This document shows, in pieces, positions 32,502 to 39,308 of a stretch of DNA of 39,308 bases. Location of the stretch: NCBI GenBank assembly GCA_047639575.1, contig JBLIOB010000008.1, positions 1 through 39,308 on the forward strand, in the 5' to 3' direction. Below the pieces are notes generated by a model. It ran no database searches. It saw only the letters and a list, made by a program, of their open reading frames with translations, and was not told the DNA's origin. The translations under genes and the position numbers were made by a program. Positions within the stretch are counted from its first letter, which is position 1. Each line of letters opens with the position of its first letter. Source of the DNA: JBLIOB01 sp047639575. GTDB taxonomy: Bacteria; Bacteroidota; Bacteroidia; Flavobacteriales_D; Parvicellaceae.

Positions 32502-34036
32502 GTATAAATGTCTTCAATTTTTTCAGGCCGTAACTCAGCTTCCCATTTAAATCCTTGGAGGATTTTAACTTTAGGATTAATTTTATGAATTGGATATAAA
32601 ACTGCGTCAGGCTGATCTCTAAAAGTGATGCGATCAACTGTGTTGTCTTTTATTTTCAAAGTCATGTTACTACAAACAGTATGATTTAGTCCAGTCATTT
32701 TCTTTCCCTCTTCCCCAACATAATAGACACTTTGTGCATTACCGAACACGTCTAATTTAGAAAGCTGATTTTTAGAAAAATAAGCATCCATTATTCTCCC
32801 TTTAATTTGATTATACCCGACAGTGTCAGCTTCAGAAATTAAAAATGCGTTTTGATCTAGTTTCATTGACTCTATGGAACTAGAGTCTGTTTTAATACTT
32901 ATAAAATCAGCACTAAGTTGATTTCCTTCAGACCATAATACTGGGTATATGTACATTTTTATAGTGGAGTCAGACTGATTAAAGACAAGGGAATCGGATG
33001 CACCTTGCATGTCTTTCTTGAAAAACTTAACGTGATGAAACGCATGAATATTTTTATTTCCAAGCGAATCTTGAACAATTAGGGCGGTATCTGAATGTAG
33101 AAATAAGGAATCATCATCGAAGACTTGGATTAATAATAGGCTGTCCGTAATTAATGATCTATTCAAATGTTCATCGTGCCACCCATAATGACCACGAATT
33201 ATTATGTTATTGGCGGTGTCGGTGATTTGCATGTTCCTAAAAACTTCTCCTATTCCCATGTTTCGATCATAGTATAAACTATCACCTTGCAGTTTTTGTC
33301 CATCAGAAATTATATAAGAGTTCTTTCTGAATGAAGCGCGGTCGTTTTTGGTGTCATACCATCCGTTTTCAGTATATATTACGTTAGAATCAGAAATGAT
33401 AAAAGTTTCTCCGGAGAAAAAGGCCTTCTCTGTAACCGTGTTGTATGTTAAGGTGTCAGAGGTCATTTCGTATTGTGGGTTGACCAATTTTACTGAGTCT
33501 CTGAATTCTAATGTCTGTCCATTTGAATAATAGAGTCCAACGTTACTGGTTAATACATTTTGATTTTTTTTACTCGTAATTATTGCGCCTTCCGTATATC
33601 GTCCAACTGAATCTTTAAGGTTGTATTTTAAAGAAGGGGTTTCCAAATGCATATCACGATCATCCATCTTTACATTTCCTCGCATTGTAGCCAATTTGAG
33701 CGATCCAACGTAGTGCAAAGAATCACCAATAAGTGATAAAGAATCACCTTGTAATATTCTTACATTTCCGAATGCTTGAAGGTTGTTGGAGTCCAAGAAA
33801 AGAAAAGCACTGTCGCAATAAAGGATTACATCTTGATGCACCAGTTGCACATTCCCTATGAATTTTTGAGCAGTTGAATTCTTCTTTTTGATTAATCGGT
33901 CTGCATTGACAATTTGAATTCTATCGGATTTCTTAATTCCGACTTGTCCAGATACTTGGGTATATCCAGAAAATGAAAAGACCATCGTCATAAAAATGAA
34001 AATGGTCTTTAAGATATTTTTTTCCAGTTGTGCCAT
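32495..34036 (-). CDS. OstA-like (LptA/LptD N-terminal) periplasmic lipopolysaccharide transport protein
   Basis: I start at ATG 34036 (513 residues) so that a signal peptide (NILKTIFIFMTMVFSFSGYTQ) falls at the N-terminus. The mature part is a run of OstA-like jelly-roll strands with the recurring pattern of short FxGNVxxxxxDxxxxxDSxxF repeats (FIGNVQLVHQDVILYCDSA, LQAFGNVRILQGDSL, MRGNVKMDDRDM), a beta-taco fold that carries lipopolysaccharide across the periplasm. It is much longer than E. coli LptA (185 residues) and has no C-terminal barrel. It sits between purA (36 bases) and an ArnT-like gene. Confidence 0.88.
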   Translation of the reverse strand: MAQLEKNILKTIFIFMTMVFSFSGYTQVSGQVGIKKSDRIQIVNADRLIKKKNSTAQKFIGNVQLVHQDVILYCDSAFLFLDSNNLQAFGNVRILQGDSLSLIGDSLHYVGSLKLATMRGNVKMDDRDMHLETPSLKYNLKDSVGRYTEGAIITSKKNQNVLTSNVGLYYSNGQTLEFRDSVKLVNPQYEMTSDTLTYNTVTEKAFFSGETFIISDSNVIYTENGWYDTKNDRASFRKNSYIISDGQKLQGDSLYYDRNMGIGEVFRNMQITDTANNIIIRGHYGWHDEHLNRSLITDSLLLIQVFDDDSLFLHSDTALIVQDSLGNKNIHAFHHVKFFKKDMQGASDSLVFNQSDSTIKMYIYPVLWSEGNQLSADFISIKTDSSSIESMKLDQNAFLISEADTVGYNQIKGRIMDAYFSKNQLSKLDVFGNAQSVYYVGEEGKKMTGLNHTVCSNMTLKIKDNTVDRITFRDQPDAVLYPIHKINPKVKILQGFKWEAELRPEKIEDIYTW

Positions 34037-34072
34037 GGCACACACTATACGAATATTATACAAGAATATTGC

Positions 34073-35359
34073 TTAAGCAAGAACCTGTTCTCTCATAATT
34101 GTTTGGTTTCTGTTAGGGCCAACCGATACAATAGTGATAGGAGTTTCTAATTCTTTCTCTAAATACTCGATATAATCGTTTAATTGTTGAGGTAGTTCAG
34201 AGAGCTCTGCCATTCCAGTTAAGTCAACACCTTTCCATCCTGCAAGCTCCTTATAGATCGGTTTTAAGCTACCATCTTCCATGTCATAAGGGAGATAGTC
34301 AATTTGCTCACCTTGATATTCGTAATGAGTACATACTTGAATTGTCTCGAAAATGCTTAGGATATCGGCTTTCATCATAGAAAGCTTCGTTACTCCATTG
34401 ATCATGATCGCATATTTTAATGCAGGAAGATCGATCCAACCACATCTTCTTGGTCTACCAGTAGTTGCTCCAAATTCTCTACCTTCTTGTCGCATTTCTT
34501 CTCCAACATCGTCCAATAATTCTGTTGGGAAAGGTCCGCTACCAACTCTGGTACAGTAGGCTTTAAAAATTCCAATTACCTCATTAATTTTATTTGGTGG
34601 TATTCCCAAACCTGTGCACGTTCCAGCAGTAATTGTGTTAGATGAAGTTACGAATGGGTAAGAGCCGAAATCAATATCAAGTAAAGTTCCTTGAGCGCCC
34701 TCTGCAAGTACTTTTTTACCAGACTTAAGTGCATTATTCACATAATGTTCACTGTCTATTGCAGGCACTTGCATTAACGTTTCAACTCCTTCGAACCATG
34801 ATCGTTCATATTCTGAAAGATCGTATTCAAAATCAAATCTTGCCAACATCGCTTTATGCTTAACCACTAAGGCATCATATTTTTCTTTGAAATTCTTGGC
34901 AAATAAATCTCCAACTCGAAGTCCATTTCTGCCAGTTTTGTCCATGTATGTTGGACCGATTCCTTTTAGAGTAGACCCAATTTTTTCTTTCCCTTTAGCA
35001 TGTTCCGAAGCAGCATCAAGGATTCGATGAGTAGGAAGAATTAAATGAGCTTTTTTCGAAATAAGTAAAATGTCATTTACTTGAATTCCGAATTTTTTCA
35101 GGCTATCAACTTCCTTTTTAAATATTACAGGGTCAATTACTACACCGTTTCCGATCAAGTTCATTGTGTTCTCCCGAAAGATACCTGATGGTATAGTATG
35201 AAGTACATGTTTAACATCATTAAACTCCAATGTATGACCAGCATTCGGTCCACCTTGGAATCTTGCAATTATGTCGTATTGTGGTGTTAGCACATCAACA
35301 ACTTTCCCTTTACCTTCGTCTCCCCACTGGAGTCCTAAAAGAACATCTGCTCCCATCAT
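34073..35359 (-). CDS. purA: Adenylosuccinate synthetase
   Basis: The 428-residue enzyme joins IMP and aspartate with GTP hydrolysis in AMP synthesis. The P-loop-like GDEGKGKVVD with catalytic Asp14, the GGPNAGHTL motif with its histidine near 42, and TGRPRRCGWIDLPALKYA are all intact, and the length is typical. Two ATGs stand in a row (35359 and 35356); either may start it. The upstream STAS gene ends with TGA overlapping the first ATG, so the two are coupled. Confidence 0.96.
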   Translation of the reverse strand: MMGADVLLGLQWGDEGKGKVVDVLTPQYDIIARFQGGPNAGHTLEFNDVKHVLHTIPSGIFRENTMNLIGNGVVIDPVIFKKEVDSLKKFGIQVNDILLISKKAHLILPTHRILDAASEHAKGKEKIGSTLKGIGPTYMDKTGRNGLRVGDLFAKNFKEKYDALVVKHKAMLARFDFEYDLSEYERSWFEGVETLMQVPAIDSEHYVNNALKSGKKVLAEGAQGTLLDIDFGSYPFVTSSNTITAGTCTGLGIPPNKINEVIGIFKAYCTRVGSGPFPTELLDDVGEEMRQEGREFGATTGRPRRCGWIDLPALKYAIMINGVTKLSMMKADILSIFETIQVCTHYEYQGEQIDYLPYDMEDGSLKPIYKELAGWKGVDLTGMAELSELPQQLNDYIEYLEKELETPITIVSVGPNRNQTIMREQVLA

Positions 35360-35715
35360 ACTTTGAGTTTTTCGCTAAATAACTTATGAGCTTCATTTTC
35401 ATGCTCAGTTATTGTGAAAAGCGTATTTAGTTTTGTAATTAAAAAGAGCTTCGAAATCTTGTCATTTACTGAACAAAGAATTGTATCTCCTCCTGCATTT
35501 CTTGATTTGGTTAAAATATTGATCAAAGAATTTAACCCGGAACTATTAATGTAGCTCAGTTTATTTAAGTCAAGAATAAAATTTATAGTGCCTTCAAATG
35601 TTAATTTGTCGATTGTACTTAGCAGCTCGTCTGTATCTCCAATCTCCATAATTTTTCCTGAAAGTTTGAGAGTAGCAACTTGATCTTGTATTTGATAATT
35701 AAATTCTAATGCCAT
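35356..35715 (-). CDS. Small STAS-domain (anti-anti-sigma-like) protein
   Basis: The 119-residue protein is a single STAS domain. The phospho-acceptor motif is intact (YINSSGLNSLI, serines at ~60-61), as in SpoIIAA-type proteins that are switched by a cognate kinase and a phosphatase. No anti-sigma kinase or phosphatase is in the window, so partners must lie elsewhere. It begins two bases after the Fur-family gene and overlaps purA by four bases. Its role with these neighbours is unknown. Confidence 0.88.
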   Translation of the reverse strand: MALEFNYQIQDQVATLKLSGKIMEIGDTDELLSTIDKLTFEGTINFILDLNKLSYINSSGLNSLINILTKSRNAGGDTILCSVNDKISKLFLITKLNTLFTITEHENEAHKLFSEKLKV

Positions 35716-35717
35716 AA

Positions 35718-36164
35718 TTATTTTTTTGATTCATTCTTGGTTGCATAGATGTACAAAGAATGATGGGATATGTTTATATCAAATAGTGTTTCCAAGGTAT
35801 CTTTTATACTTTGAATTCTAGGATCGCAGAACTCTATTACTTCTCCTGTGTCAGTACAAATAATGTGATCATGTTGCTTAGAGGCGTAAGATTTTTCGAA
35901 ATATGCAAGGTTACTACCAAACTGATGTTTTGTAACTAATTTACAATCTAATAATAGCTCAATTGTGTTATAGAGAGTAGCTCTTGAAACGCGATAGTTT
36001 TGATCCTTCATTTTAACGTAAAGGGTCTCAATGTCGAAATGTCCGTTGTAGGTGTAAATCTCCTTGAGGATTGCGAATCGCTCTGGGGTTTTCCGGTGTC
36101 CTTTTTCGTTCAGATATTCTGCGAAAAGAGATTCAACTTTGTCTTGTACCGTTTCCTCGGTCAT
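35718..36164 (-). CDS. fur: Fur-family metal or peroxide regulator
   Basis: The 148-residue protein (ATG 36164; GTG 36170 is possible) has a winged-helix DNA-binding domain (HRKTPERFAILKEIY, VSRATLYNTIELLLDCKLV) and a dimerisation domain with HDHIICTDTG (His98, His100). The two CxxC pairs that bind structural zinc in Fur are absent (CTDTG instead of CxxCG, and no C-terminal pair), leaving Cys103 and Cys113 and the late His134-His135. It probably represses iron uptake genes, but PerR or Zur are possible. It lies just after relA. Confidence 0.9.
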   Translation of the reverse strand: MTEETVQDKVESLFAEYLNEKGHRKTPERFAILKEIYTYNGHFDIETLYVKMKDQNYRVSRATLYNTIELLLDCKLVTKHQFGSNLAYFEKSYASKQHDHIICTDTGEVIEFCDPRIQSIKDTLETLFDINISHHSLYIYATKNESKK

Positions 36165-36251
36165 GGTCACGTATTAAGCATCGAAATTAAGCAATAATGA
36201 AGGATGAAGAGGTTAGAATTCTTGACTTGTTATCAACAATTTCATTAATAA

Positions 36252-38450
36252 CTATTCTTCGCTATCGATTCGTTCAATCGTTTTTATCCCTTCTACATCA
36301 ATCAGCTGGTTCATCAAATTATCAAGGTGTTCTGTATCTCTAACATAAGCCATAACACGACCTTCAAAAATGCCATCGTTCGAATCAAATGAAATTGACT
36401 TCATATTGACATTTAAATCTGCCGAGATAATTCCAGTGATATTATTAACAACACCAATATCATCGATACCAGTAAATACCATTCCAGTTAAGAATTCGTC
36501 ATACTCCTGACCACGCCATCGAACTCTAATTGTCCTATATGCGTAATTAGCCATTAATTGACTTGCATTAGGACATTTATTTCTATGAATTTTTATTCCG
36601 TCATTAATCGTAATAAAACCAAATACATCATCTCCAGGAATTGGGTTGCAACATGGCGCAAATTTGTAGTCAAACTTGTCATCTTCGCCTATAATTAACT
36701 CTTCTGTTTTCTTTTTGAATTTCCTTACCAATGAAGAAAAACCGCCTTTGATTGATTCTGTAATGGATCCATTTTTCAATCGCCCTCCTTTGACGATAAT
36801 TTCCTTGATACGAGATAAATCCAATTTTCCATTTGCGATTTGGAAATACATCTCTGTATGCTCTTTGAAATCATAAAAATTGATAAGTTCATTCAGATTG
36901 CTTTCATCAAAAACCACTTTAAGAGATTTAAGCTTTCGCTCTAGAATCTCTCTACCTCCCATTGAAGCTTCTTTTCTCTCTTCTTTAAGAGAAGATTTAA
37001 TTTTAGATTTCGCTTTAGAGGTAACAACATAGTTCAGCCAATCTTCTTTCGGAGATTGCTTTTCAGAAGTTATAATTTCAACTTGATCACCGCTTTTTAG
37101 TTCATAGCTCAACGGGACTAATTTGTGATTTACTTTGGCTCCAATGCATTTAACACCAACTTGCGAGTGAATTTCAAACGCGAAATCAAGTGCGGTTGCT
37201 TTTGCTGGAAGCCTTCTTAAATCACCATTTGGAGTGAAAATAAAAATCTCTTCTGCAAATAGTGCTAGTTTAAAATCGTCTATAAACTCTAATGCGTCTG
37301 CATCTCGGTTTTCTAATAAGACTCTAATCTTATCTATCCAATTGTCAAGCATTCCATCTTTCTCATTGGCAGATTTGTATTTCCAATGAGCTGCAAGCCC
37401 CTTTTCGGCTATTTCATCCATCCGCTTTGTACGAATTTGAACCTCTACCCATTTACCAGTAGGGCTCATAACGGTAGTGTGTAGGGATTCGTAACCGTTT
37501 TGCTTAGGATGAGAAATCCAGTCCCGCAATCGTTCTGGATTTGGCTTATAGTTATCTGTAACGATGGAGTATGCTTTCCAGCAATCAGCTTTTTCAGTAC
37601 CCTCAGGGGTGTCTATAATAACCCGAATGGCGAAGATGTCATATACTTCTTCAAAATTGATTGCCTTTTTCTGCATTTTATTCCAAATGGAAAAAATCGA
37701 TTTTTCTCTACCCTTAATTTCAACAACAAAATTTACATCATCTAAAGCCCTTTTAATTGGAGAGCTAAATTTTCTAATAAATCTTGCCCTAATGTCTTTG
37801 GTCTTAGTAAGCTTCGTGTTTATATCCTGGTAAGCAATTGGCTCCGTATATTTTAACGATAAATCTTCTAGCTCTGTTTTAATAGCATATAATCCAAGTC
37901 GGTGTGCTAGAGGAGCATAAAGAAAATGAGTTTCTGAAGCAATTTTAAGTTGCTTATCCTTCCGCATTGAATCCAGCGTTCTCATATTATGAAGGCGATC
38001 GGCAAGCTTGATTAAGATCACCCGAATATCCTCGGGCAATGTCAAAATCATTTTTTTGAAATTTTCTGCTTGCTGCGATGTATGTAGGTCAAAAACACCA
38101 GAAATCTTGGTTAAGCCATTAATGATCTTGCGACATTGCTCCCCAAACATGTTTTCAACATCGTCTAAAGTAATGTCAGTGTCTTCAACTGTATCATGAA
38201 GTAATGCACAGGCGATGGCTTTTGGTCCTAAACCAATTTCTTCGGCACAAATCCTAGCAACAGCGATAGGATGGAAAATATAGGGTTCGCCAGATTTTCT
38301 ACGCATATCTTTATGCGCATCCACAGCAACATCAAATGCTTTTCGAATAAATTTAGTGTCCTCTTTTGACCGATCTACTTTAACTGATCTGAGTAACCCC
38401 CGATAAGCGTTTAAGATTTCTTTATTTTCCTTTTCTATATCTATTTCCAA
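36252..38450 (-). CDS. relA: Bifunctional RelA/SpoT (p)ppGpp synthetase/hydrolase
   Basis: The 732-residue protein makes and destroys (p)ppGpp. It has an HD hydrolase domain with H85-D86 (CALLHDTVEDTD) and LADRLHNM, a synthetase domain (GREKSIFSIWNKM, YESLHTTVMSPTGKWVEVQI), a TGS domain near 395-455, a helical and zinc-finger region (CCNPIPGDD), and a C-terminal ACT domain (~655-730). All active-site motifs look intact, so it is probably bifunctional. The start is TTG at 38450: an in-frame TGA lies two codons upstream and the next ATG falls inside the HD domain. It precedes the Fur gene. Confidence 0.95.
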   Translation of the reverse strand: MEIDIEKENKEILNAYRGLLRSVKVDRSKEDTKFIRKAFDVAVDAHKDMRRKSGEPYIFHPIAVARICAEEIGLGPKAIACALLHDTVEDTDITLDDVENMFGEQCRKIINGLTKISGVFDLHTSQQAENFKKMILTLPEDIRVILIKLADRLHNMRTLDSMRKDKQLKIASETHFLYAPLAHRLGLYAIKTELEDLSLKYTEPIAYQDINTKLTKTKDIRARFIRKFSSPIKRALDDVNFVVEIKGREKSIFSIWNKMQKKAINFEEVYDIFAIRVIIDTPEGTEKADCWKAYSIVTDNYKPNPERLRDWISHPKQNGYESLHTTVMSPTGKWVEVQIRTKRMDEIAEKGLAAHWKYKSANEKDGMLDNWIDKIRVLLENRDADALEFIDDFKLALFAEEIFIFTPNGDLRRLPAKATALDFAFEIHSQVGVKCIGAKVNHKLVPLSYELKSGDQVEIITSEKQSPKEDWLNYVVTSKAKSKIKSSLKEERKEASMGGREILERKLKSLKVVFDESNLNELINFYDFKEHTEMYFQIANGKLDLSRIKEIIVKGGRLKNGSITESIKGGFSSLVRKFKKKTEELIIGEDDKFDYKFAPCCNPIPGDDVFGFITINDGIKIHRNKCPNASQLMANYAYRTIRVRWRGQEYDEFLTGMVFTGIDDIGVVNNITGIISADLNVNMKSISFDSNDGIFEGRVMAYVRDTEHLDNLMNQLIDVEGIKTIERIDSEE

Positions 38451-38482
38451 AACTCACAAATAAAGATAGCCAGATTTTGTTA

Positions 38483-39308
38483 TTATTTAGCTGGCAATAC
38501 TTTCGTAGTCACTTCTCCAAAACCGACTCTCGTTCCATCTTTTTCTGCGTATCCACGCATGTTCACCGTGTCTCCATCTTGAATAAACCTTCGCTCAGAT
38601 CCATCTTTCATTGAAAATGGTTTTGTGCCTTTCCAGCTAATTTCAAGCATTGATCCATATTGCCCTTCTTCAGGACCTGAAATGGTACCTGATGCTAAGG
38701 TGTCACCAGCATGAATATCACATCCATTTGAAGTATGATGCGCTAATTGTTGCGCCATGTTCCAGTACATGTGGCGGTAGTTAGAGTTGCAAACGATTGA
38801 CTCTTCAACATTTTCAGGTTTAATCCCAACTTCAAGATTAATTGAAAGATGATGTTGTCCTTCATATTCTAAGTAAGGTAAAACTTTAGGATCTTGAACT
38901 GGTCCATCAACCTTGAATGGTTCAAGAGCATCTAGTGTAACAATCCATGGTGACATAGAAGACGCAAAGTTTTTTGCTAAAAACGGACCTAAAGGGACGT
39001 ACTCCCATTTTTGAATATCTCTGGCTGACCAATCATTAAAAAGACACATTCCGAATATGTAATCACTTGCTTCTGAAGTTGAGATCGAATCGCCTAGCGG
39101 CTTTCCTTCTAAAGTGATAAACGCCATTTCAAGTTCGAAATCTAATAATCTACAAGGTCCGAACACTGGCGGTTCGTCCTCACTTGGTTTTTGCTGACCT
39201 TTAGGTCTATGTATCGGAGTTCCAGAATTAATGATTGAAGAAGCTCTTCCATGGTATCCTACTGGAATATGTTTCCAGTTTGGTAAAAGTGCATTATTGG
39301 GATCTCTA
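38483..39308 (-). CDS. fahA: Fumarylacetoacetase, partial (5' end outside window)
   Basis: The frame is open from the right edge to a stop at 38483, giving 274 residues. The part missing is the N-terminal SH3-like domain. Visible FAH motifs are VGYHGRASS, GQxKPxxDEPP-like start of the catalytic domain, FELEMAF with metal-binding glutamates, and LFNDWSARDIQKWEYVPLGPFLAKNF with the catalytic Asp and Lys. It splits 4-fumarylacetoacetate to fumarate and acetoacetate in tyrosine breakdown. An internal ATG start near 39130 would cut away the FAH motifs upstream of it, so the true start is outside. relA follows after 32 bases on the same strand. Confidence 0.93.
   Translation of the reverse strand, partial: RDPNNALLPNWKHIPVGYHGRASSIINSGTPIHRPKGQQKPSEDEPPVFGPCRLLDFELEMAFITLEGKPLGDSISTSEASDYIFGMCLFNDWSARDIQKWEYVPLGPFLAKNFASSMSPWIVTLDALEPFKVDGPVQDPKVLPYLEYEGQHHLSINLEVGIKPENVEESIVCNSNYRHMYWNMAQQLAHHTSNGCDIHAGDTLASGTISGPEEGQYGSMLEISWKGTKPFSMKDGSERRFIQDGDTVNMRGYAEKDGTRVGFGEVTTKVLPAK

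Noticed and set aside
1..39308. CRISPR arrays, tRNA genes, insertion sequences, integrases, toxin-antitoxin or phage genes.
   Set aside because: I looked for direct repeats with spacers, cloverleaf-like segments and characteristic proteins on both strands and found none. The only tandem repeat is the coding one in wzc.

Overview
This 39.3 kb window is a gene-dense, AT-rich stretch of chromosome from a member of the Bacteroidota, most likely a flavobacterium-like marine or freshwater lineage. The evidence is the set of families: an LptD-like barrel with a separate OstA-like protein, a SlyD-type FKBP, an M61 peptidase with PDZ, a Wzc tyrosine kinase with a Gly-Tyr tail, a GLPGLI-free outer-membrane barrel with thrombospondin type 3 repeats, and one good promoter of the Bacteroidota type (TTTG, 18 bp, TAnnTTTG). 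I see no tRNA, rRNA, CRISPR array, insertion sequence, integrase or phage gene. No gap between genes exceeds 200 bp.

Layout. (1) 1-521: start of a secreted protein that runs off the left edge, with a large hairpin in its leader. (2) 717-2856: an outer-membrane barrel with calcium-binding repeats, and a LOG-family nucleotide hydrolase. (3) 2901-14743, all on the minus strand and read from right to left: asnB, a GT4 glycosyltransferase, wza, wzc, rfbC, a WecA-like initiating transferase, an MltD-like lytic transglycosylase and uvrA. Spacing is tight, with many overlaps. This is an extracellular polysaccharide or O-antigen synthesis and export block that reads into cell-wall and DNA-repair genes. 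(4) 14814-18212: a PBP4-type peptidase (dacB) and a large multidomain lipoprotein, followed by a strong bidirectional terminator. (5) 18275-23340: lipoamide dehydrogenase; divergently, an M61 peptidase with two coupled four-helix membrane proteins; then ridA and slyD converging on them.

(6) 23390-30837: an LptD-like lipopolysaccharide assembly barrel, placed head to head with (and overlapping) an AmiC-type amidase. The amidase is followed by an MlaD-like MCE protein, a membrane iron-sulfur protein, a CCG-domain iron-sulfur protein and a small conserved protein of unknown function. (7) 30834-39308, minus strand: fumarylacetoacetase (partial), a RelA/SpoT homologue, a Fur-family regulator, a lone STAS-domain protein, purA, an OstA/LptA-like protein and an ArnT-like glycosyltransferase.

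The common theme is envelope biogenesis: glycan polymer export, lipopolysaccharide transport (two Lpt-like proteins at separate loci), lipid trafficking (MCE), and peptidoglycan hydrolysis by three enzyme types. Stringent response, metal regulation and purine synthesis genes are tied together at the right. Most of the window is ordinary core genome. The observations most worth a second look are the head-to-head lptD/amidase overlap, the near-leaderless slyD promoter, the leader hairpin of the first gene, the Tyr-rich Wzc tail, the TTG starts in the polysaccharide block and relA, and the uncharacterised lipoprotein and membrane modules. I did not find convincing evidence of a wholly new system.
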